A DNA stretch of 15,949 nt. It comes from Verrucomicrobia bacterium UBA1211. Lineage in GTDB: Bacteria > Verrucomicrobiota > Kiritimatiellia > RFP12 > UBA1067. Positions 1 through 6,846 of the stretch are shown one piece after another; position 1 is the first letter of the stretch; every line of letters begins with the position of its first letter. Where the stretch lies: contig DBXN01000073.1 of NCBI GenBank assembly GCA_002309585.1, forward strand, positions 1 through 15,949, read 5' to 3'. Under the pieces are notes generated by a model that was not told the origin of the DNA, ran no database searches, and worked only from the letters and a program-made list of their open reading frames with translations. The position numbers were made by a program, and so were the translations under genes.

Positions 1-390
1 GCCGTTGAAGACGAAGGCAGTACAAGTTGGATTACACTTGATCCCGGCCAGATCAAATCCGCTACGGACAACAACGGCGACTTCTCCCGACACCCCGACA
101 ACTGGACCTACGATCTGCTGCTCCGTCTGAAACACCGGTTCGGCGTTTCGGCCTACGCCTTCAATATCCGGCTGAAGGAGCTGGGGGTCATCTCCCAACG
201 CAACTACCGCGATTTCGAAAAGCGGATTAAGGATTATTACGCCAAAAACAAAGGCGAGCCGCCAGCCCCGACGGATGGCATGAGTGACCGGCTGGGCGAT
301 CTCCTGGCTCTCCATCGGAAAGCGGGAACGGAACGGAAGAATGGCGTGAGAGACATGAGACGAAAGTCTGACATGAGACGGGAGACGTGA
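1..390 (+). CDS. ImmA/IrrE-like protein, C-terminal fragment (5' end outside window)
   Basis: An open frame runs from base 1 to a TGA at 388-390, giving 129 residues with no start inside the window. Residues about 37-75 read RLKHRFGVSAYAFNIRLKEL followed by GVIS and a basic stretch. This resembles the C-terminal part of ImmA/IrrE-type metallopeptidases (COG2856), where a short helical segment of the type 'RFGVS..A...RL..LGLI' follows the zinc-binding HExxH helix. The HExxH region would lie upstream, so catalysis cannot be judged. In that family the proteins cleave or inactivate repressors of mobile elements or stress regulons. The last 20 or so residues (VRDMRRKSDMRRET) are encoded by a GACATGAGACG repeat that continues past the stop. 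The native C-terminus has therefore probably been replaced or extended by repeat DNA. The family call rests on one motif region and is moderate. Confidence 0.55.
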   Translation, partial: AVEDEGSTSWITLDPGQIKSATDNNGDFSRHPDNWTYDLLLRLKHRFGVSAYAFNIRLKELGVISQRNYRDFEKRIKDYYAKNKGEPPAPTDGMSDRLGDLLALHRKAGTERKNGVRDMRRKSDMRRET

Positions 391-445
391 GATCCGTCTC
401 ACGCCCAGCGCCTTCGCATCTATCGTCTCACGTCTCACGTCCCGC
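343..445. repeat. GAGACG/CGTCTC inverted and direct repeat island
   Basis: GACATGAGACG occurs twice in direct orientation (353-363 and 370-380). GGCGTGAGA (343-351) is the reverse complement of TCTCACGCC (397-405). GAGACGTGAGA (382-392) is the reverse complement of TCTCACGTCTC (426-436). The island straddles the stop codon at 388-390, so it contributes the tail of the upstream protein. Transcribed, it could form a long imperfect hairpin after the stop, but no T-run follows, so it is not a classical terminator. Confidence 0.75.
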
Positions 446-488
446 TTTCTCTCTTGCCACCTCGTATTTTACCCTGCCGCTTCCGGTC

Positions 489-517
489 TTGCAACCGATG
501 CGGGCATGTGATACATT
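489..517 (+). promoter_or_regulatory. Probable promoter of tRNA-Arg
   Basis: A -35 box TTGCAA (489-494) and a -10 box TACATT (512-517) are separated by exactly 17 bases. The tRNA 5' end is at 532, about 8 bases after the expected transcription start. Both boxes match the sigma-70 consensus well (4/6 each). Confidence 0.6.
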
Positions 518-531
518 GATTTTCATTCACT

Positions 532-608
532 GCGCCTGTAGCTCAGCTGGATAGAGCAGCGGATTTCTAATCCGCTGGTCGCGTGTTCGAATCACGCCAG
601 GCGCGCCA
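532..608 (+). tRNA. tRNA-Arg, anticodon TCT
   Basis: A full cloverleaf is visible. The acceptor stem is GCGCCTG (532-538) with CAGGCGC (598-604). The D stem is GCTC/GAGC. The anticodon stem GCGGA/TCCGC (559-563 and 571-575) encloses loop TTTCTAA, with anticodon TCT at 566-568. The T stem is GCGTG/CACGC with loop TTCGAAT. The discriminator base is G605, and CCA is encoded at 606-608. The anticodon reads AGA and AGG codons. No obvious terminator follows, so transcription may continue toward the glycosidase gene. Confidence 0.97.
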
Positions 609-617
609 CTTGAAGTC

Positions 618-729
618 GGTTGAGCCGTTGAGGCGTCATGTTCCGAATTCCACGGAAGTCTGAAGGCCGATGTCCGAAGTCTTGCGGTTGGGGTGTCGCA
701 TTCCGGGAGGGACGGGACAAACGGGACGG
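618..729. repeat. Low-complexity leader with GTTGAG, GAAGTC and GGGACGG words
   Basis: The space between the tRNA and the glycosidase gene is built from short repeated words. Two GTTGAG units lie at 618-633. GGAAGTCTGAAGG (654-666) is echoed by CCGAAGTCTTG (674-684). GGGACGG-type units lie at 705-729 (three copies of GGGAC). An ATG at 638 is in frame with the glycosidase, but the residues it would add come from this repetitive DNA, so the leader is treated as non-coding. The GTTGAG words are the reverse complement of the CTCAAC words at 5206-5218 and 13301-13314. Confidence 0.6.
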
Positions 730-751
730 CATGCCGCAAAGGAATATCGGC

Positions 752-3742
752 ATGAGAACAATATGGTTTGCCTTGTTGGCGGGATTGGCCATGTCCCTGT
801 GGGGCGAAGAGCGGGGATTTGCCTCCGTTGACCGGAATGGCGTGTTGCGGTGGAACGATTCGGGAGAGGAGGTGGCCCTTTTCGGGGTCAACTATTACGC
901 GCCGTTTACGGTCGATTTCGCGGGGATCGCCCGTAAGGGGCTGGACCACAAGGCCGTGATGCGGCAAGATATGGCCCATTTCCGCCGACTGGGGTTGGAC
1001 TGTCTGCGTATCCACTGTTTCGACCGGCAGTTCAGCCGGGAGGACGGATCATTCGTCGAGAACATCCATGTCGAGCTGCTGGATGACCTGATCGCGCTCT
1101 GCGGCGAGGTGGGATTTCACATCGTGCTGACGCCGATCGCCTGGTGGGGCGGGAAAACGTGGGTCGGGGATTCGGCCGGATTCTCGGATGTCTACCCGAT
1201 GCGGCAAATGACCTCCGACCATCAGGCGTGGGCCATCCAGGCGAAGTTTCTCAAGGCCTTCGCGGAACACCGGAACCGCCGCACCGGCAAACGGTACGCC
1301 GAGGACCCGACGATCGTCGCTTTCGAGTGCATCAACGAGCCGCTTTACCCGAACGATTTTCCCGATTCGGAGGTGACCGCCTACATCAACACCCTGGCCG
1401 ACGCCCTGCGGGCGGGTGGCGCACGCCAGCCGATCTTCTTCAACAGCTGGCAGCAACGGAACTCGGCGGCCGGAAAGGCCCGGATCGACGGGATTACCGG
1501 CTCCTACTACCCAACCGGCCTTGTGGCGGGCCACGCCCTGACGGAGCCGGTTCTGGGCACGATCCACGCCTCCACCCTCAGCCCCGACGCCGCCGTCGCG
1601 GCCAAGGCGAAGATGATCTATGAGTTTGACGCCGCCGACACGCCGGGCGCCTACATGTATCCCGCGCTCGCCAAACTGTTCCGCGCGGAGGGGGTCCAGA
1701 TCGCGAACCAATTCCAATATGACCCGATGGTTCTCGCGGGCGAGAACGGCAACTGGCAAACCCACCACCTGAATCTGGTCTACACGCCGCAGAAGGCGCT
1801 CTCCTTCGCGATCGCCGCGGAGGCGTTTCGCCGACTTCCGCGGGGCGGACGCTACACCCCCGCAGCGGAAGCGATCCGTTTCCCGCCGTTTCTCGTCTCG
1901 GTCGCCGGCAACCTTTCCGAATACGTCACCGCCACGCATTACTACTACACCCACACGCCCCAAACCCCGCCGCCCGACCCCGCCCACCTTGAACACGTCT
2001 GGGGATATGGCGATTCAGCCATCATCCGATGGCCCGGCACGGGCGCCTATTTCCTCGACCGGATCGGGAAAGGGATCTGGCGGCTCCAGATCTACCCCGA
2101 TCTTTTCGTCCACACCGACCCCTATTCGGGCGGAAACGATTCGAAGATCGCCGTGCTCCCGACCCGGCATCCGCTCACGCTGAATTTGCCGGACCTCGGA
2201 GAGACATACACCGTCTGGCCGCTTCCCGCGGCAGATACCCCCGTCCGGGCATCCAACGGGACCTGTACCCTCGAATCGGGGGACTACTGGGTGACGGCGC
2301 AACCGACCCGGCCATCAATTCCGGATGATCCCCTCCCGCCCTACATCGCGCCGGACAAACGGGATGACACGCCACGCCTAATGGCCTCGGTGCCCGCGCA
2401 AAACCGGGATACCATCCCGATTCCCGTCACCATCGATGCGGTTTTCGCGCCCCGGATCGAAGCGTCGCTTACCTCTTGCGACACCCCTTCTTTCAGCCGC
2501 ATAACCCATGAGACGCTTACGCTCCAACCCGGAATCAACCGCATCCAGCCCCATGACCGGACCGCGGACCGCGCCTTTTTATCGTTTGCGATCAAGGAAC
2601 CCGGCCAAGCCCCGCTCGCCCTCTTCCCGACCGCCCAAACGCGGGATGTCGCCTGGTTTCCCGCCGTCCCGTTCCGGTCCCGGTGGCGCACGCTCGACCT
2701 CGACCGGCTCTCGACCCTCTCCGACGGACTCACCTGCCGTCCCGTCAAGGAAGGCGGCGCACTCACGTTAACCTGGAATGGCGAATCCGGGCGGCGGCCC
2801 ATCTGCGCGGGCGTCCGCATTCCCTGCACCTTCACGGATGACACCCCGTACGATGCGCCCCCCGTCATCCGCATGACCATCGTCAACCCGACCCCGCGCG
2901 AGGCGCGCGTGGAAGTGGGATTCGCCGAAGAGCGGGGAGGATTGGGATGTGACCTCTATCTCCCGCCCGGCACCAACAGCGTCATACTCTCCCCCGGCAA
3001 TCTCCAGCCGCGCTGGAATCTGAAATCCCGCGACGCCTTCCGGTGGACGAAAGTCAACTCGCTCTCCCTCCTCACCGGCGCGTGGCTCTGGAAGAATCAG
3101 GCCATCGGCGAACAGCGGATAACCCTCACGGCATTCGATATGGCGCCCGCCCAAGCCGGATTAGCGGTTGCCCTCTGCCATACGGCGGCGGACTGGAACT
3201 TCCTGGATCCGCGTCCGCTCTGCCAGGCCTGGTATCCCGCTTCCCGATCCTGCCAGGTCTTCGATGACCGGGGCCGTCCCGCGTTTCATATCGAGACGGA
3301 CGGATTCGTCGGGAAGAATCGGCCCGACTCGATCAGCTGGAAGGTCCGCTGCGACGGCGAACGCCTCGCCGCGCAGTTCCCCGAAACCCGCACCGACACC
3401 GCCATCATTCTCCACGCCCGCGCCTGCGATCCCGAGACCACGCAGCTGGAGGTCGTGCTGGTGAACCGCGACAACACCCCCTGGGGCACCGTCATCCCGC
3501 TCACCACGGAATGGCAAGACATCCGCATCCCGCTCGACCGGCTCACCTTCTTCAGGCACTGGAAGATGATCGGCAACCCGGGGCTTCCCGCCGACCTCAA
3601 AAACACCATCCGGTTCCAGTTCTGTTATGGGCGCTGGCTCTACCCGGAAACCGCCGACCGCCAGCACAGCCTTGAAATCTCCGCCATCCATCTGGAGGGG
3701 GAACCCGGACCGGCACCCTTACCCCGCAAGGCAACACCGTGA
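752..3742 (+). CDS. Secreted GH5-like (clan GH-A) glycoside hydrolase with two C-terminal carbohydrate-binding-like domains
   Basis: Predicted to cleave beta-linked polysaccharide outside the cytoplasm. With the ATG at 752 (AAAGGAA 8 bases upstream) the protein has 996 residues and begins with a signal peptide (MRTIWFALLAGLAMSLWG, possible cleavage after A24). Residues about 25-400 look like a clan GH-A TIM barrel: LFGVNYYAPF, LRIHCF, then FECINEP with Glu196 as likely acid/base, and MIYEFD with Glu291 as likely nucleophile, 95 residues apart. A linker or Ig-like stretch follows. Two beta-sandwich-like regions (about 647-802 and 832-983) come next; the second contains WQDIRIPLDRL, typical of carbohydrate-binding jelly rolls. 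The 4-base overlap with the next gene (GTGA) implies translational coupling. An in-frame ATG at 731 or 638 is possible but would spoil the signal peptide. Substrate and GH5 subfamily cannot be read from sequence; a mannanase- or glucanase-like activity is a guess. Confidence 0.8.
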   Translation: MRTIWFALLAGLAMSLWGEERGFASVDRNGVLRWNDSGEEVALFGVNYYAPFTVDFAGIARKGLDHKAVMRQDMAHFRRLGLDCLRIHCFDRQFSREDGSFVENIHVELLDDLIALCGEVGFHIVLTPIAWWGGKTWVGDSAGFSDVYPMRQMTSDHQAWAIQAKFLKAFAEHRNRRTGKRYAEDPTIVAFECINEPLYPNDFPDSEVTAYINTLADALRAGGARQPIFFNSWQQRNSAAGKARIDGITGSYYPTGLVAGHALTEPVLGTIHASTLSPDAAVAAKAKMIYEFDAADTPGAYMYPALAKLFRAEGVQIANQFQYDPMVLAGENGNWQTHHLNLVYTPQKALSFAIAAEAFRRLPRGGRYTPAAEAIRFPPFLVSVAGNLSEYVTATHYYYTHTPQTPPPDPAHLEHVWGYGDSAIIRWPGTGAYFLDRIGKGIWRLQIYPDLFVHTDPYSGGNDSKIAVLPTRHPLTLNLPDLGETYTVWPLPAADTPVRASNGTCTLESGDYWVTAQPTRPSIPDDPLPPYIAPDKRDDTPRLMASVPAQNRDTIPIPVTIDAVFAPRIEASLTSCDTPSFSRITHETLTLQPGINRIQPHDRTADRAFLSFAIKEPGQAPLALFPTAQTRDVAWFPAVPFRSRWRTLDLDRLSTLSDGLTCRPVKEGGALTLTWNGESGRRPICAGVRIPCTFTDDTPYDAPPVIRMTIVNPTPREARVEVGFAEERGGLGCDLYLPPGTNSVILSPGNLQPRWNLKSRDAFRWTKVNSLSLLTGAWLWKNQAIGEQRITLTAFDMAPAQAGLAVALCHTAADWNFLDPRPLCQAWYPASRSCQVFDDRGRPAFHIETDGFVGKNRPDSISWKVRCDGERLAAQFPETRTDTAIILHARACDPETTQLEVVLVNRDNTPWGTVIPLTTEWQDIRIPLDRLTFFRHWKMIGNPGLPADLKNTIRFQFCYGRWLYPETADRQHSLEISAIHLEGEPGPAPLPRKATP

Positions 3743-5124
3743 TTCTCATCGTCGCCATCAACGCCCGCTACAGCCACTGTTCCTTCTCCGCCCTCACCCT
3801 CCGGGCGAATCTCGGCCCGTACCGGGACGACAGCGCCATTCTGGAGGCCGACCTGACGGTTCTGCCCGTTCAGCTGGCGGCGGACATCCTCGCGCGCAAA
3901 CCGACCCTCGTCGCCTTCTCGGCCTATCTGTGGAACATCCGAACCATCGAGCAGACCGCCCGGATCCTGCGGCTCACCGCGCCCGACCTTCCGCTCACCG
4001 TCGGCGGCCCCGAGATCACGCCCGACTATCCGCACGCCGACCTGTTCAACGGCGTCATCTGCGGCGAAGGCGAAACGGTCCTGCGCGAATGGGCGGGAAG
4101 CCTCACGGCGGCCGATCACCTCTTCCGTATCACGGAGCCCGAAGATCCCGCCAGGCTCGAACTCCCCTATCCGCTCTACACCGACCACGACCTCGCCCAC
4201 CGCGTGGTCTACGTTGAAACCTCGCGCGGTTGCCCGTACGGCTGCACCTACTGCACATCCGCCCACACGGGGCTCCGCCTCTTCCCGCCTGAAACCCTTC
4301 TGCCCGCCCTCGACACCCTTTGGCGGCGCGGATTGCGTCAATTCAAGTTTCTCGACCGGAGCTTCAACGCGCCCCGTGAACACGCCCGGCAGATCCTCGC
4401 CTTCTTCATGGAACGGATGACGCCCGACCTGCGCCTCCACTTCGAGATCAACACCGATCATCTTGACCCCGGTTTCGCGCAGACCTTGACGGCTTTCCCG
4501 AATGGGGTTCTCCATCTGGAATGCGGCATCCAGACCCTCAATCCCGCCACCGCCGCCGCCATCGGTCGCTCGTCGGACACGGACCGAACCCTTGAGAACC
4601 TGCGGTTCCTGACGGAAGAGACCGGCGCCACCGTCCACGCCGACCTGATCTTCGGCCTGCCCTGTGAGGACGAGGCATCCTTTTCCGCCGGATTCAACCG
4701 GTTACTCTCAACCTGCCATCCCGCGGAGCTTCAGGTGAATTGGCTGAAAGGCCTGCCGGGAACGGCGATGGTCCGGGATGCCGCAAAGTGGGGGTTGATC
4801 TTCAATCCCGCGCCGCCCTACGAACTGCTTTCAAACGACCTGCTGGACTTCGCCGCCCTCACGCGGCTCCAGCACTTCGCCCGATGCTGGGAACTCGTCC
4901 ACAACCGCGGGCGATTCCCCCATGCCCTCGCCCGCTTCCACGCCCTTTGCGCCGACGACCTTTTCGCCGCCTACCAAGCCCTCACGCGCCGCGTCCTCGC
5001 GGCCGAAGGCCGTCTCTTCGCCCTCTCCCTTCCCCGGCTCAAACGCCTCCTCCGCGAGGAACTTCTTGCCCGCGGCCTCTCCGAAGCGGAGACCGATCAC
5101 CTCTTCGCGCAGGACGGTGTATAA
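3739..5124 (+). CDS. B12-binding-domain radical SAM protein, DUF4080 type
   Basis: 461 residues, starting at a GTG that overlaps the stop of the glycosidase gene. Residues 1-120 resemble a cobalamin-binding Rossmann domain, including VGGPEITPDYPHADLFNGVICGEGE in the pattern usual for these proteins. The opening LIVAINARYSHCS matches the 'LNARYxHxSL' start of DUF4080 proteins. The classical DxHxxG cobalamin-ligand motif is absent. A radical SAM core follows with the [4Fe-4S] ligands Cys165, Cys169 and Cys172 (CPYGCTYC). Later core features include ECGIQTLNP and ADLIFGLPCED. The C-terminal region (about 340-461) is arginine- and leucine-rich and, from memory of the family, shorter than usual for DUF4080 proteins. 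The reaction is unknown; the family is assumed to use S-adenosylmethionine for radical chemistry such as methylation. Nothing in the sequence links it to the glycosidase except the overlap. Confidence 0.85.
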   Translation: MILIVAINARYSHCSFSALTLRANLGPYRDDSAILEADLTVLPVQLAADILARKPTLVAFSAYLWNIRTIEQTARILRLTAPDLPLTVGGPEITPDYPHADLFNGVICGEGETVLREWAGSLTAADHLFRITEPEDPARLELPYPLYTDHDLAHRVVYVETSRGCPYGCTYCTSAHTGLRLFPPETLLPALDTLWRRGLRQFKFLDRSFNAPREHARQILAFFMERMTPDLRLHFEINTDHLDPGFAQTLTAFPNGVLHLECGIQTLNPATAAAIGRSSDTDRTLENLRFLTEETGATVHADLIFGLPCEDEASFSAGFNRLLSTCHPAELQVNWLKGLPGTAMVRDAAKWGLIFNPAPPYELLSNDLLDFAALTRLQHFARCWELVHNRGRFPHALARFHALCADDLFAAYQALTRRVLAAEGRLFALSLPRLKRLLREELLARGLSEAETDHLFAQDGV

Positions 5125-5219
5125 AATTGAACCTTGCCTATAACTTACCGTTCAGCCACAGGACTTAGGTTGATGGGAAATAGGCAACGGGGATGTTGCC
5201 CCTCCCTCAACCCTCAACT

Positions 5220-5280
5220 GCCCCGCCCCACGTTACCCTCTTTTACATTCCCGCGCTCACGCGGGCGGGGGGCTTTTATT
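5220..5280 (+). terminator. Rho-independent terminator between convergent genes
   Basis: GCCCCGCCC (5220-5228) can pair with GGGCGGGG plus GGC (5263-5273), followed at once by TTTTATT (5274-5280). Nested inside is the compact hairpin CCCGCG-CTCA-CGCGGG (5250-5265). The T-run is on the + strand, which suits the radical SAM gene ending at 5124. Its last bases overlap the stop codon (5276-5278) of the opposing efflux channel gene. A smaller hairpin GGCAAC-GGGGAT-GTTGCC sits upstream at 5183-5200, and CTCAACCCTCAAC at 5206-5218. Confidence 0.6.
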
Positions 5281-6724
5281 CCTTCTTCTCCAGGCAGGAC
5301 CAGCCGCCGCCGAGCGCCTTGTAGAGCGAAATCAGTTCGGTGGCGATGTTGCCCTGGCTGAGTGTGAAGGATTCCTGAAGCGTCAGGAGGGAACGCTGGG
5401 CATCCAACACGTTGTTGAAGTCGCGAAGACCGCTCTTGTAGAGGTCCTGGGAGATGTTGACGGCGGCCTGCGCCGCCTCGACCGCTTTCGCCAGCGCCTG
5501 GTTCCGGTGGTACTCCTGGCTGTAGGCGGAAAGGGCGTTGCGGATGTCCATCGCGGCGGTGAGCAGCGCCGCGTCATAATTGGCGCACGCTTCCTCGAAG
5601 AGCGCCTTCTGCGTCTCGATGTTCGCCCGGACGGAGGCGCCGTTGAAGATCGACCAACTGACGCTCGGCCCGACCGACCAATAGAGGCTGGGGCTCTTGA
5701 AGAAGTCGGAGGCCTTCAGCGACTCCAGGCCGAGCGATCCGTTCAACCGGAAATGGGGATAGAGATCCGCCGTCGCGACGCCGATCCGGGCGCACTGGGC
5801 GGCAAGCGCCCGTTCCGCCTGCCGCAGGTCCGGCCGGCGGCGGAGGCACTCCGCCGAGATCGCCTCCAGCGAGCGGGGATCCATCGTGAGCTGCTTGGCC
5901 GGTTTGATCTCCCCATGAAGGGAACCCGGCTCGGCGCCGACCAGCACCGCCAGCGCGTTCAGATGCGCCTCTTCCTGCGCCAGAAGCGCCGGGATCGTGG
6001 CGCGCGTCGTCTCGACGTTGTACCGGGCCTGCTGGACCGCCAGATCATCGCCGATGCCGGACTCCAGACGGGAGTTCAGAATCTGAAGCGTCTCATCCTG
6101 GATCTTCAAGTTGTTCCGCGCGACCTCCAGCCGCTGCTGGACCGTCCGGAGCGCCGCATAGTTGTTGGCGACCTCCGCCGCCTGCGTCACCCAAATCTGC
6201 TCCCACCCGGCGACGGCGCTCTCCAGATCGGCCTCGGCCGCCTCCACCGAACGGCGTACCCCGCCGAAAATGTCCAATTCCCATGAGGCGTCAAAGCCGC
6301 CCGAAAAGAGATTCCGCGTGATCCGGCGGCCGCTCTGACCGTTCTCGCTCGTCCGGAAACGGGTGATCCCGCCCGACGCGTCCAACGTCGGCTCCCACTT
6401 GCCGCGGGCGGCGGCCAGCTGGGCACGCGCCTTGCGGACCCGGGCGACGCCCGCCCGGAGAGAAAGGTTGTTCGTGCAGGAGCGGCGGATCAGATCATCC
6501 AGCTGGGGATCCTTGAAGACGGTCCACCATGCGCCGACCTCTTCGGCGGAGATCGTCTCACGCGCCTTCGCCGGCCCGTCCCCCTTCTCTTTTGCGACAC
6601 CCGCATCCGGCAACGGATACGCATGGTCCCGCAACTCAGGCTGCTCATAATCGGGTCCGACCGAGAGACATCCCGCCACCAACAGGGCGACACCCGCCAT
6701 ACCCAAAACCGCACTCTTCTTCAT
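5276..6724 (-). CDS. Outer-membrane efflux lipoprotein, NodT/OprM (TolC-like) family
   Basis: 482 residues; the outer-membrane channel of the RND pump encoded upstream. The start at 6724 gives a lipoprotein signal, MKKSAVLGMAGVALLVAGC, with lipobox VAGC and Cys19 as the acylation site; this decides the start over the upstream in-frame ATG at 6853. After the signal come CLSVGPDYEQPEL, typical of the family, then WWTVFKDPQLDDLI, the usual first motif of OprM-like proteins. Two TolC repeats follow, with long coiled helices (for example LRAGVARVRKARAQLAAARG and QILNSRLESGIGDDLAVQQA). RRPDLRQAERALAAQCARIGVATADLYP is the conserved mid-protein block. The length is normal for the family. It is the last gene of the tetR operon, separated from the pump gene by 122 bases with strong hairpins, so its output may differ from that of the other subunits. 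Confidence 0.95.
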   Translation of the reverse strand: MKKSAVLGMAGVALLVAGCLSVGPDYEQPELRDHAYPLPDAGVAKEKGDGPAKARETISAEEVGAWWTVFKDPQLDDLIRRSCTNNLSLRAGVARVRKARAQLAAARGKWEPTLDASGGITRFRTSENGQSGRRITRNLFSGGFDASWELDIFGGVRRSVEAAEADLESAVAGWEQIWVTQAAEVANNYAALRTVQQRLEVARNNLKIQDETLQILNSRLESGIGDDLAVQQARYNVETTRATIPALLAQEEAHLNALAVLVGAEPGSLHGEIKPAKQLTMDPRSLEAISAECLRRRPDLRQAERALAAQCARIGVATADLYPHFRLNGSLGLESLKASDFFKSPSLYWSVGPSVSWSIFNGASVRANIETQKALFEEACANYDAALLTAAMDIRNALSAYSQEYHRNQALAKAVEAAQAAVNISQDLYKSGLRDFNNVLDAQRSLLTLQESFTLSQGNIATELISLYKALGGGWSCLEKKE

Positions 6725-6767
6725 GTTCCCCAACCCACAACAGACACACTTACCGGACTTATCCAAA

Positions 6768-6824
6768 GGCGGGGGCCGTTTCACGGTCCGCCCGCCCCGT
6801 CGGCCTGTCCGAACACCGGCCGAC
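6768..6824 (-). promoter_or_regulatory. Intercistronic stem-loops between pump and channel genes
   Basis: GGCGGG (6768-6773) pairs with CCCGCC (6791-6796), and the inner GGCCGT pairs with ACGG and CC around a TTC loop. This makes about 12 base pairs with two single-base bulges. A second stem, GTCGGCC (6799-6805) with GGCCGAC (6818-6824), stands next to it. Read on the - strand the larger hairpin is followed by TTTGGAT, so it might act as a weak terminator or as an mRNA-stabilising element. Function is inferred. Confidence 0.4.
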
Positions 6825-6846
6825 TCAAAACCGCCCCTGCGCGCCG

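Noticed and set aside
532..608. tRNA-Arg as a proven attachment site
   Set aside because: No second copy of the tRNA 3' end and no integrase was seen in the window, so only a possibility is recorded.
638..751. Upstream start for the glycosidase at ATG 638
   Set aside because: The extra residues come from repeat words and would put 38 polar residues before the signal peptide; ATG 752 has a good ribosome site.
3640..4638. 332-codon open frame on the - strand
   Set aside because: Antisense to the radical SAM gene, whose CxxxCxxC motif and family blocks show which strand is real.
5183..5200. Small hairpin as a riboswitch or terminator
   Set aside because: A 6-bp stem with no T-run, located after the radical SAM stop; the stronger structure at 5220-5280 explains termination.
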